A DNA stretch of 64,000 nt from positions 186,001 through 250,000 of the forward strand of contig NZ_JACYTQ010000004.1 in the NCBI RefSeq assembly GCF_014841125.1. Reading direction: 5' to 3'. Origin of the DNA: Echinicola arenosa (GTDB lineage: Bacteria > Bacteroidota > Bacteroidia > Cytophagales > Cyclobacteriaceae). The notes beneath the pieces were generated by a model. The model ran no database searches. It was not told the DNA's origin and saw nothing but the letters and a program-made list of their open reading frames with translations. Of the stretch, positions 54,359-60,976 are shown piece after piece. Numbering within the stretch: the first letter of the stretch is position 1; each line of letters starts with the position of its first letter. A program made the translations under genes and the position numbers.

Positions 54359-54929
54359 AAAAGTCATCAAGAATATTGAAGAAATATATGCTCCCTTATC
54401 CACCGAGTGCCGGCAGGAACTTATTGCTCATTTAAAAATTGGCAAATATAAACAAGGAGAGTTGGTAGTTCGTGAAGGACAACTTTCAAAGAAAGCATAT
54501 TTAATTGCAGAGGGCTGCGCTAGGGCATATTACTTAAAGGACGGCAAGGATATTTCAGATTGGTTTACCTTTGAAAACCAGTTTATGGCCCCCGTCGTCA
54601 GCTTTTTTAGTGAAAAACCAAGTCCACATTACGTTGAGTTTGTTAAAGATTCGACGGTTTTTGAGTTTTCTAAAGATTTAGTGGATGAACTTACGAATAA
54701 GCACCACGATTTTGAGCGTTTTATTAGTAAAGTGGTTACTGAAACCATGTTGGGACTCTGTGAAAGGCTTTACACTATCCAATTCAATAAAGCAGAAGAA
54801 AGATATAGGCACCTGTTAAGTTTATATCCTGACATAACCAATCAGATTCCTCTTACCCACATTGCCTCTTATTTAGGAATTACATTGGAGACCTTAAGCA
54901 GAATAAGAAATCCCAAGTACCAAATTTGA
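54348..54929 (+). CDS. Crp/Fnr family transcriptional regulator
   Basis: 193 residues. Cyclic-nucleotide-binding-like beta roll at about 25-115 (YKQGELVVREGQLSKKAYLIAEGCARAYY). C-terminal winged helix at about 145-193 with the recognition helix in THIASYLGITLETLSRIRNP, the usual Bacteroidota Crp signature. It probably senses a small effector; cAMP-contact residues are not conserved enough to claim cAMP. It heads a short operon with a membrane protein and an NAD(P)H oxidoreductase and overlaps a GxxExxY remnant. Confidence 0.88.
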   Translation: MDAEKVIKNIEEIYAPLSTECRQELIAHLKIGKYKQGELVVREGQLSKKAYLIAEGCARAYYLKDGKDISDWFTFENQFMAPVVSFFSEKPSPHYVEFVKDSTVFEFSKDLVDELTNKHHDFERFISKVVTETMLGLCERLYTIQFNKAEERYRHLLSLYPDITNQIPLTHIASYLGITLETLSRIRNPKYQI

Positions 54930-54984
54930 TCTATATCAAATGATAACTCTTCCATTTGAAGAACCTTTGTGAAAAGGATAAAAA

Positions 54985-55323
54985 ATGGAAGAAAATTACC
55001 GACAACTAGCGCCAATTTGGGGAAGTCAGTGGCAAGCTGTGAGAAAATGGTTTTACCCTGCCTGGCTTATTTACGAAACATCATATCGTTTTTATGATTA
55101 CTCAATATCCGTTTATAAATATATTGAGGGGTATCAAGAAAGTGTTTTCCCGATTCTTGGAGAAACTGGTACTCCTATATTAGCCGCTTTTTGTGGGATG
55201 GTCACCTTTGCCATCTGCACGTTTTTTTTAACAGTGCCTAGCTCTTTTATGCTGTATACATTTTTTAAAGAGGACAATTTAACGGAGACCAGATTTGAAG
55301 AAAAATTAAAAAGACTACTATAA
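54985..55323 (+). CDS. Hypothetical membrane protein, 112 aa
   Basis: Soluble N-terminal part (MEENYRQLAPIWGSQWQAVRKWFYPAWLIYETSYRF) followed by one or two hydrophobic segments (GTPILAAFCGMVTFAICTFFLTV, about 65-90). No family recognised. It sits between a Crp regulator and an NAD(P)H oxidoreductase, with 16 bp to the latter, so probably co-transcribed. Confidence 0.6.
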   Translation: MEENYRQLAPIWGSQWQAVRKWFYPAWLIYETSYRFYDYSISVYKYIEGYQESVFPILGETGTPILAAFCGMVTFAICTFFLTVPSSFMLYTFFKEDNLTETRFEEKLKRLL

Positions 55324-55339
55324 TTTTTGAAAATCGATA

Positions 55340-55918
55340 ATGAAAAAGACACTGATTATAAACGGACACCCAGATAAAGAAAGTTTCAGCTTTGCACTTG
55401 CAGCAGCATATAAGAAGGGACTGGTAAAGTCGAATGCTGAAATAAAGGAAATTAATATCAGGGAGTTAGATTTCAATCCAAACCTTCAGTACGGATATCG
55501 GAAGCGAACAGAACTCGAACCGGATTTATTGGATGCCCAAGAAAAATTGAAATGGGCAGAACATCTAGTTTGGGTTTATCCAGTTTGGTGGAGTTCAGTT
55601 CCTGCAATCATGAAAGGTTTCTTGGACCGGGTTTTACTTCCTGGTTTTGCCTTTAAGAAAAGAGAAAATTCCTTGTTTAGTGATAAGTGCCTAAAGGGAA
55701 AGACAGCGCGGATTATTAGTACCTTGGACCAACCTGCCTGGTATTATAAGTGGATTTATAAAAGTCCGAGTCATAATGCGATAAAAAAGGGGACATTACA
55801 TTTTATAGGTGTAAGAAAGGTAGGGATTACGACTATTGGACCGATAAGGCTATCTAAAGAAGCGTATAGGGAAAAATGGCTGCAGAAAATTGAAAAATTA
55901 GGGGAAAAGAATAAATAA
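55340..55918 (+). CDS. NAD(P)H-dependent oxidoreductase (flavodoxin-like fold)
   Basis: 192 residues of the NQO1/KefF group. FMN phosphate-binding start INGHPDKESFSFALA (6-20), then WAEHLVWVYPVWWSSVPAIMKGFLDRVLLPGFAF, the strongest family signature. Catalyses two-electron reduction of quinones or azo/nitro compounds, keeping electrophiles from redox cycling. The preceding Crp-like regulator suggests an electrophile or redox-responsive operon; this is inference. Confidence 0.9.
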   Translation: MKKTLIINGHPDKESFSFALAAAYKKGLVKSNAEIKEINIRELDFNPNLQYGYRKRTELEPDLLDAQEKLKWAEHLVWVYPVWWSSVPAIMKGFLDRVLLPGFAFKKRENSLFSDKCLKGKTARIISTLDQPAWYYKWIYKSPSHNAIKKGTLHFIGVRKVGITTIGPIRLSKEAYREKWLQKIEKLGEKNK

Positions 55919-56010
55919 TGGCAGACAAAGGTGGGATAGGGTTTTAGGGGTAATTGAGGTAAATTATTGGTGAATTTTGTTTTTTGCAATTGTAAATCGG
56001 CTAGGATATT

Positions 56011-56070
56011 AGGGTGTAATTGCAAATTACCCCCAGCCGCCATAGACAGTTTATTCTACACCTAGGTGGG
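56011..56070 (+). repeat. Repeat R3, copy 1
   Basis: GGGTGTAATTGCAAATTACCC forms a hairpin (given by its stems GTAAT/ATTAC) and is followed by CATAGAC, TTTATTCTACACC and TAGGTGGG. It is 60 bp and nearly identical to 56821-56881. Confidence 0.7.
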
Positions 56071-56131
56071 GAGGAGCATAGTTGGGTAAATGACTTTTTG
56101 ATAATTATGATCATTTGGACATCTTTGAAAT

Positions 56132-56677
56132 ATGAATGTATATAGAACTATCTGGTTAAAACCTTCACCTACTTTTGAAGAGATAGCCAATAAGAAGGAG
56201 CAATCCCTTCAGGCCTTACCGATAATTTTATTCGGTTTGGTATTTGGCTTGGATATGTACCCAGATATGATCTTGTTATTGGGCGAAAAAGCAAAAATAT
56301 GGGCTTTGGTTTTGGGCTTATTCCTTGGAATAGGATTCTCATTTCTATCTCTTGGATTGGTAATGCCCGGCCTGATTAGAATCTTTGGTAAATTATGGAA
56401 AGGCAAATCATCGATGAGACAAATGGTCAATATTTGCTCCCTTTCGTTTTTGCCATTAAGCATGGTATTGGTTTACCAAGTTTCCATTTTTATTTTTGGA
56501 TTGGAGCCAACGATCTACAACCTTAATGCAGGAATTGTTTATCTATTATGGCTTTGGTGATTTGGATATCTAGTAATTGGCGTGGCTAAAGTCCAAGGAT
56601 TTAAGTATGGTATGGCATTGCTCAATATATTAATGAGCTATTTGCCAATTTTACTTTTGAGTCTATTAAGTGACTGA
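56132..56677 (+). pseudogene. YIP1-like membrane protein gene with in-frame TGA
   Basis: The frame starts MNVYRTIWLKPSPTFEEIA and reaches a TGA at 56558-56560 after 142 codons. It then continues without shift for 39 more codons (FGYLVIGVAKVQGFKYGMAL...) to TGA at 56675-56677. The second part matches the C-terminus of the intact relative at 28056-28631 (GISFTQGFSYGTSLL...). One substitution, probably TGG to TGA, has truncated it. Several transmembrane helices would be lost. TGA read-through is possible but unlikely. Confidence 0.8.
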
Positions 56678-56700
56678 ATAGGAAAGGTAAAGTACTCCTT

Positions 56701-56818
56701 TCTAACGTGTGTTTGCGACGGGGTTGTTAAATCATAGCATTTGCAATGCGGCATTAGAATAAATTATGGCGTTGATAAACGCAGGGATTTAGGAGTCCTC
56801 GTTGAAAATGAGGTCTAG
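56701..56818 (+). repeat. R1 unit E (degenerate)
   Basis: Hairpin 1 is damaged (AACGTGTGTTTGCGACGGGGTT). Hairpin 2 is intact (GCATTTGCAATGC), 3 is GCGTTGATAAACGC and 4 is AGTCCTCGTTGAAAATGAGG. Lies between the two R3 copies. Confidence 0.75.
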
Positions 56819-56820
56819 GG

Positions 56821-56881
56821 CTGGGTGTAATTGCAAATTACACCCAGTCACCATAGACGGTTTATTCTACACCTAGGTGGG
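56821..56881 (+). repeat. Repeat R3, copy 2
   Basis: CTGGGTGTAAT (56821-56831), loop TGCAA and ATTACACCCAG (56837-56847) form an 11-bp stem. The common tail CATAGAC, TTTATTCTACACC, TAGGTGGG follows. With copy 1 it brackets the broken YIP1-like gene. Confidence 0.7.
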
Positions 56882-57030
56882 CTTACTTAATGCGGGTTTT
56901 GGTGCTAAATTGGGAGTAAATGAATATTAATAAACATATCGCTATGCCTAAAATAAAGTGCTTCTAAAGCCCGCCTGCTCATAGCCAAACCGTTAGCAAG
57001 TCGCTACAACAATTGAACGAGAAAGAAAAT

Positions 57031-57804
57031 ATGGAGCAGAACTATTTCTCAAAAAAAATGACACCAAAGTCTGATTCAGAACTGATTGAGATAATTTCAA
57101 GTGATAGTTTTGTAGCGGAGGCAAAGCAGGCAGCTGCTTGGGAGTTGGATAAACGGAAAATCGAACATGACTACAAATTTCCAGAACCAAAACAGATTAG
57201 GAATGATTTTGAAAAAGATTATGATTTTAAACCCAAAGAAAGTAAAGGGTGGAAAAAGTATCACGAGAATAGACTGTTGTTTTTTGGATTAGCTTGTTTA
57301 GTAAGTGCGATTTATATAATTGCACCGACAATTTTTACGTTTAAAACCTCTTTGACACGCATTGATGGTAGCCTACAAAGTGCTGACATTTTGATTGAAG
57401 AAGTGTCTAGTCGCAATAGAGTTGGATATGAAGCTAAAAGTAGAAGAGCAACGCTATATTTTTCATTGATTGGAATTAATAAGAGATTTGAGTTAATGGA
57501 AAATATTGGACAGGATTATCGGCATGAGAAATTTTCTAGTATAAAAAAGAGGCTGAGAAATTCACAACAAATAACTGTATGGATAAAAAAAGGAGAAAAG
57601 GAAATTAGTAAACCAAAAGTATTTCAAATTGACGTTGATAGTAAAACAGTTCTGAAATTCAATGAAGTAAAAACTGAACATACTGGGATTTTTGCTTTTT
57701 TACTAATTCTTGGATTTGGAAGTACAGGATTTGTATTGTGGAGAAGGTATCCAGATAAATTTGAAAGGATTTTCAATGGAAAGCCAGCCGCTAACAATAA
57801 TTAG
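57031..57804 (+). CDS. Hypothetical membrane protein, low GC
   Basis: 257 residues from the ATG at 57031. N-terminal soluble part rich in charged residues (SDSELIEIISSDSFVAEAKQAAAWELDKRKI). A hydrophobic segment at about 90-110 (LLFFGLACLVSAIYIIAPTI) and one at about 222-240 (TGIFAFLLILGFGSTGFVLW) flank a beta-rich region. No family recognised. AT-rich and without relatives nearby. It ends 20 bp before the leucine-rich-repeat gene, so both may be one transfer unit. Confidence 0.6.
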   Translation: MEQNYFSKKMTPKSDSELIEIISSDSFVAEAKQAAAWELDKRKIEHDYKFPEPKQIRNDFEKDYDFKPKESKGWKKYHENRLLFFGLACLVSAIYIIAPTIFTFKTSLTRIDGSLQSADILIEEVSSRNRVGYEAKSRRATLYFSLIGINKRFELMENIGQDYRHEKFSSIKKRLRNSQQITVWIKKGEKEISKPKVFQIDVDSKTVLKFNEVKTEHTGIFAFLLILGFGSTGFVLWRRYPDKFERIFNGKPAANNN

Positions 57805-57824
57805 CAACCATATAAAACGACACA

Positions 57825-59201
57825 TTGAAAAGAATTACACCACTTAAAATATTAGGATTCCTTTCTGTTATTCTCGGACTGACAGTTGCTATTCTGACAG
57901 GTGGTTATCTCATTATTCTTGGTACGTGTTTGATTGGATTTGCTCTGCTGCTTTTCCTATTCGATTGGCTGATTAAGAATACTAAAACCAGCAAGACATT
58001 TTGGATTTTACAGGCTGTACTTTCGCTTTCATACATTGCCTTCTTGACTTTCTCATATTTAGATTGGAACAAACACAACCTAATTGTTTTCCCGAATGAA
58101 TTTCAGGGAGATGGTGGAATTGTCTTTGGAATTGAAGGTTATCCTGAACTACCTGAAATGAAATATTGGGTAAGGACAATTGAAATACCCTCAAATGGGG
58201 TACTGATTACATCAACCAAAGAAGAAGAGTTGCCAAACAATTTCCAATTTCAATATAAAGATGGTAGTAGTCTTGATTTCATAGATTCCACTTGGATCTT
58301 CTCTCACTCAACTGAATTCCCTTGTATTCTTACCAGTTCGATAGTAAAGCATTACTCATTTAAGATTGGTAACAACTCAAGCTCAAATTTTCAGGAATTA
58401 CTCTCTAATCTTTGCGACTCAATAAATCAAGGAAAACTTGTAACTGCTTATGTTTCGGAATATTCACCAATAGTGAAAGAAGTCGAAATACCTTATTTGA
58501 ATTTGCAGAACGAAGGGCTCTCAAAATTGCCTCAGAATATCAATACTCTTCAAGTAAAGGAAATCATTTTGACAGGAAATAATTTTACAGAGTTTCCAAC
58601 CGAAGTGTTGAGTATGCCACAACTTGAAGAACTTCTAATTGGTCATAATCCTGTTTCCAAACTGCCTGACAACTTGGAATCCTTCAAAAACCTCAAAAGA
58701 CTTTCGATAAATAATACTCAAATAAAGGAGTTTCCATCTGACTTATCAGCACTTGAAAGCCTTGAAACAATCGGGTTAGACCATAACGAATTCAAAAAAG
58801 TGCCAGAGCCAATCCTGACGATTCCAAACCTTAAACGACTTGGACTTAACAACAACAAACTGACCAACTTGAAGTTTATCGATGAACGTCTTGAAAGACT
58901 TGAGTCAATTTATTTGTACAGCAACGAATTAAAACAAATTGACTGCGAAATTAAAAACCTGAAGGGTCTGAAAGAACTACTAGTTTTTGACAATGAAATC
59001 GATTCAATACCTGACTGTATCGCGTCATTAACAAATCTTGAAAGATTAGAAATATGGAGCAATCCAATAAAATATGTTTCACCTGAAATTCAAAAGCTGA
59101 CTAAACTGAAATCTATGCGAATGGAAAAAGACGATTTGACAGAAGAACAAATGGAAGAAGTAAGAAAGTGGCTTCCTAACACAGAAATAAACTTTCAATG
59201 A
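57825..59201 (+). CDS. Membrane-anchored leucine-rich repeat protein
   Basis: 458 residues, starting with TTG. Two or three hydrophobic segments lie in the first 85 residues (ILGFLSVILGLTVAILTGGYLIILGTCLIGFALLLFLF). From about residue 225, nine leucine-rich repeats of roughly 23 residues follow the LxxLxxLxLxxNxLxxLP pattern (LEELLIGHNPVSKLPDNLES, LKRLSINNTQIKEFPSDLSA). LRR domains bind proteins; here the face is anchored in a membrane. The short low-GC block with its upstream neighbour suggests acquisition. A role in defence or signalling cannot be claimed from sequence alone. Confidence 0.75.
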   Translation: MKRITPLKILGFLSVILGLTVAILTGGYLIILGTCLIGFALLLFLFDWLIKNTKTSKTFWILQAVLSLSYIAFLTFSYLDWNKHNLIVFPNEFQGDGGIVFGIEGYPELPEMKYWVRTIEIPSNGVLITSTKEEELPNNFQFQYKDGSSLDFIDSTWIFSHSTEFPCILTSSIVKHYSFKIGNNSSSNFQELLSNLCDSINQGKLVTAYVSEYSPIVKEVEIPYLNLQNEGLSKLPQNINTLQVKEIILTGNNFTEFPTEVLSMPQLEELLIGHNPVSKLPDNLESFKNLKRLSINNTQIKEFPSDLSALESLETIGLDHNEFKKVPEPILTIPNLKRLGLNNNKLTNLKFIDERLERLESIYLYSNELKQIDCEIKNLKGLKELLVFDNEIDSIPDCIASLTNLERLEIWSNPIKYVSPEIQKLTKLKSMRMEKDDLTEEQMEEVRKWLPNTEINFQ

Positions 59202-59453
59202 AAGAAAAAAATACGTTTGCCAATAACTAAGCATTCTGACAGCTTGAAGGCTTCCCCCACTGGGTGAATATTGGCGGAGGACTAGGTGTAGATTGTGCTT
59301 TACCATAGCAGAAGATTTAACATCAATACCCCTAGGGCCATATGAAAATCGGTCGAAAAACCGTAAAAAATAGCGAAATAAGCGAATTGTCAACAGGGCA
59401 TATTTGTCTTAATCTCGAATGAACGCCTATTTAATAAATCACATAAAGTATTT
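59202..59453. other. Intergenic region, nothing recognised
   Basis: 252 bp between the LRR gene and the XRE regulator. A CCCCCACTGGGTG segment near 59254 and GGACTAGGTGTAG near 59279 recall pieces of R3/R1 but are too short to assign. Confidence 0.3.
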
Positions 59454-59762
59454 CTATCTAATAATATTCTCTTTTTTATTCTTGCTTTTTTTAGCTAAGG
59501 ATATATACTTTTTCATGTCAAAGTTATAGAGCTCCTTTAAAGATACTTTTACTTGTAACGATATTTTTAAGAGGGTTTCGTAGGTAGGATTTGTATTACC
59601 TCTCTCAATCTCACCAATTGTTTTTTTTGCAAAACCGGTACGATAACCCAATTCTTCCTGTGAAAGTGGTTTATTTGTTTCAGCGTCAATAACTTTCTCT
59701 CTAAGTTCTCTAATTCTATACCCTAAAGCCTCTTTCTCTTCTTTGAAACTATTCTCTTTCAT
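59454..59762 (-). CDS. XRE family (Cro/CI-type) regulator
   Basis: 102 residues with one helix-turn-helix at about 17-75 (LREKVIDAETNKPLSQEELGYRTGFAKKTIGEIERGNTNP, TYETLLKISLQVKVSLKELYNF). The C-terminal tail is lysine-rich. It is transcribed divergently from the sigma-dCas12f locus. A 24-bp perfect palindrome between its start and the rightward promoter fits an operator for itself and for that locus. It has no partner toxin gene next to it. Confidence 0.85.
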   Translation of the reverse strand: MKENSFKEEKEALGYRIRELREKVIDAETNKPLSQEELGYRTGFAKKTIGEIERGNTNPTYETLLKISLQVKVSLKELYNFDMKKYISLAKKSKNKKENIIR

Positions 59763-59793
59763 GAGAATAAAATTCCTGCTTTAAAACCGAAAA

Positions 59794-59817
59794 AAAGGAT
59801 ACATATATGTATCCTTT
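59794..59817. promoter_or_regulatory. 24-bp perfect palindrome, XRE operator candidate
   Basis: Half-site AAAGGATACATA (59794-59805) is followed immediately by its exact complement (59806-59817). It lies 32 bp before the XRE start codon and 12 bp before the rightward -7 element, where a repressor would block RNA polymerase in both directions. ATACATATAT recurs at 59843. Confidence 0.7.
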
Positions 59818-59829
59818 AAATATTTTTTT

Positions 59830-59837
59830 TATCTTTG
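59830..59837 (+). promoter_or_regulatory. Rightward -7 promoter element
   Basis: TATCTTTG fits TAnnTTTG exactly. No good -33 TTTG is found 19-21 bp upstream; this region is taken by the palindrome. Transcription would begin near 59842 and read through the nested hairpin into the sigma gene. Confidence 0.5.
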
Positions 59838-59902
59838 ATATGAATACATATATCTGCAATTCTTCAAATAGAAAATACTAGAAGCAATTGCTTTGAGTCT
59901 AC

Positions 59903-60011
59903 AATCGGAAAACTGGCACTTTTCTTTTAGGAACGAGATGATAAGCAGATTTGCTCACGACCCGGGCGTGGGCTCTCTTATCGTTCCAATGGTATGCCAG
60001 TACCTCCGATT
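59903..60011 (+). ncRNA. Large nested-hairpin RNA upstream of the sigma gene
   Basis: Five stems nest around one axis: AATCGGA (59903-59909) with TCCGATT (60005-60011); CTGGCA (59913-59918) with TGCCAG (59995-60000); GGAAC (59930-59934) with GTTCC (59983-59987); GATAAG (59940-59945) with CTTATC (59977-59982); GCTCACG (59953-59959) with CGTGGGC (59967-59973). So many matched arms in order are unlikely by chance. It could be a leader RNA of the operon, a separate small RNA or part of the guide-RNA apparatus. Strand is inferred from the downstream genes; the fold is possible on either. Confidence 0.7.
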
Positions 60012-60171
60012 AGATAAGTAGAGTTCCACGCCTTCCTATTTTATAATCCATGGGTGTTCGGAATGTGCTTCTCCTCCAAAGCAAAGGTTTCTGCATAGGA
60101 TCATTATGAAGTCTTGCAAGGGAATTCTTTAACCTTAAGTATTCCAAAACAAACGCTATCTGCAAAACTTT

Positions 60172-60975
60172 ATGCTTATGAAAAGTATGCACAAGCCCTT
60201 GGAAAAGTATTACGAATTATTAAAAAAAGGCGAGCCTTCTGCTTTAGAAAAAATTCATACCCAATATCGTGGCATCGTCTTTTGGGTCGGTAGAAGAATA
60301 CTGAATGATCAGTTTGCAATAGAAACTTTAGTTCAGGATACTTTTTTAAAATTATGGTTTTATAGGGACAGAATAGAAAGACCTGAGCATATTCTCTATT
60401 TCCTGAAGTTTGTGATGAAAAGGAAATGCATCTCCTACTATTATAAGCCCAAAAATAAGTTTTTAAGGGAAGTCAATTCATTAGAGGATTATGATAATTA
60501 CCAGAACTATATGGCTGGGTACGACCCGGAAAGTGTGTCTGAAAATCTGAAAGACCAGGAATCGGAACAAAAAGCCTTCGACCGAATCCAAACTATATTG
60601 CCATTGCTCAATGCAGAAAGAAGGAATTTGATTGCACTCTGTTTAAAATATGGCTTTCAGTATAAAGCCATTGCCCAGGTTATGGGAAAGGGTATCACTG
60701 AAACCAGTAATGAGATAAAACGGGCTATTCAGGACATTAAAACCATTGTACATCATGGCGATACAAGCGCAAATAAGCAAAAATCTCCTGGTAGTGATAT
60801 AAAAGGTCCAGAGGAGATGACCGAGGAACAGGAAAGGATATTGGAACTCAGATGCCATATGAAGTATTCCTTTGCGCTAATTGCCGAAGCGCTGAACCTG
60901 TCTCAAAAGGAAGCTCACAAAGAATTTGTTACCGCTTATAAACTATGGAAGAAAAAACAGTTCGAATCCGTTTAG
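60172..60975 (+). CDS. ECF-like sigma factor linked to dCas12f
   Basis: 267 residues. Region sigma-2 spans about 20-95 ([16 protein letters not shown] is the core-binding motif). Region sigma-4 spans about 137-190 ([21 protein letters not shown], then [23 protein letters not shown]). Unlike ordinary ECF sigmas, about 75 further residues follow a Gly/Ser/Lys linker and form a second helix-turn-helix-like unit ([41 protein letters not shown]; 219-260). No anti-sigma gene or SusCD pair is adjacent. The stop codon is one base before the ATG of the dCas12f-like gene. Starts at 60178 and 60187 are also possible. Expected role: recruit RNA polymerase to sites chosen by the guide RNA of its partner. 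Confidence 0.85.
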   Translation: MLMKSMHKPLEKYYELLKKGEPSALEKIHTQYRGIVFWVGRRILNDQFAIETLVQDTFLKLWFYRDRIERPEHILYFLKFVMKRKCISYYYKPKNKFLREVNSLEDYDNYQNYMAGYDPESVSENLKDQESEQKAFDRIQTILPLLNAERRNLIALCLKYGFQYKAIAQVMGKGITETSNEIKRAIQDIKTIVHHGDTSANKQKSPGSDIKGPEEMTEEQERILELRCHMKYSFALIAEALNLSQKEAHKEFVTAYKLWKKKQFESV

Positions 60976-60976
60976 C

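Larger units (their letters stand above)
59763..60171. other. 409-bp regulatory region of the sigma-dCas12f locus
   Basis: Holds the XRE operator candidate, an exact -7 element, a 109-nt nested hairpin and a leader of about 160 nt before the sigma gene. The leader contains a weaker GGAAT/ATTCC hairpin near 60121-60145. Confidence 0.6.

Noticed and set aside
56980-57815. Integron-like attC sites around the low-GC gene (CCGTTAGC near 56988 and CCGCTAAC near 57789)
   Set aside because: The short words do not fit the attC core consensus on both sides and no integrase is seen; too weak to claim.
60953-60975. tRNA-like GTTCGAATCC motif
   Set aside because: Lies inside the sigma factor coding sequence and no acceptor or anticodon stem can be formed around it.
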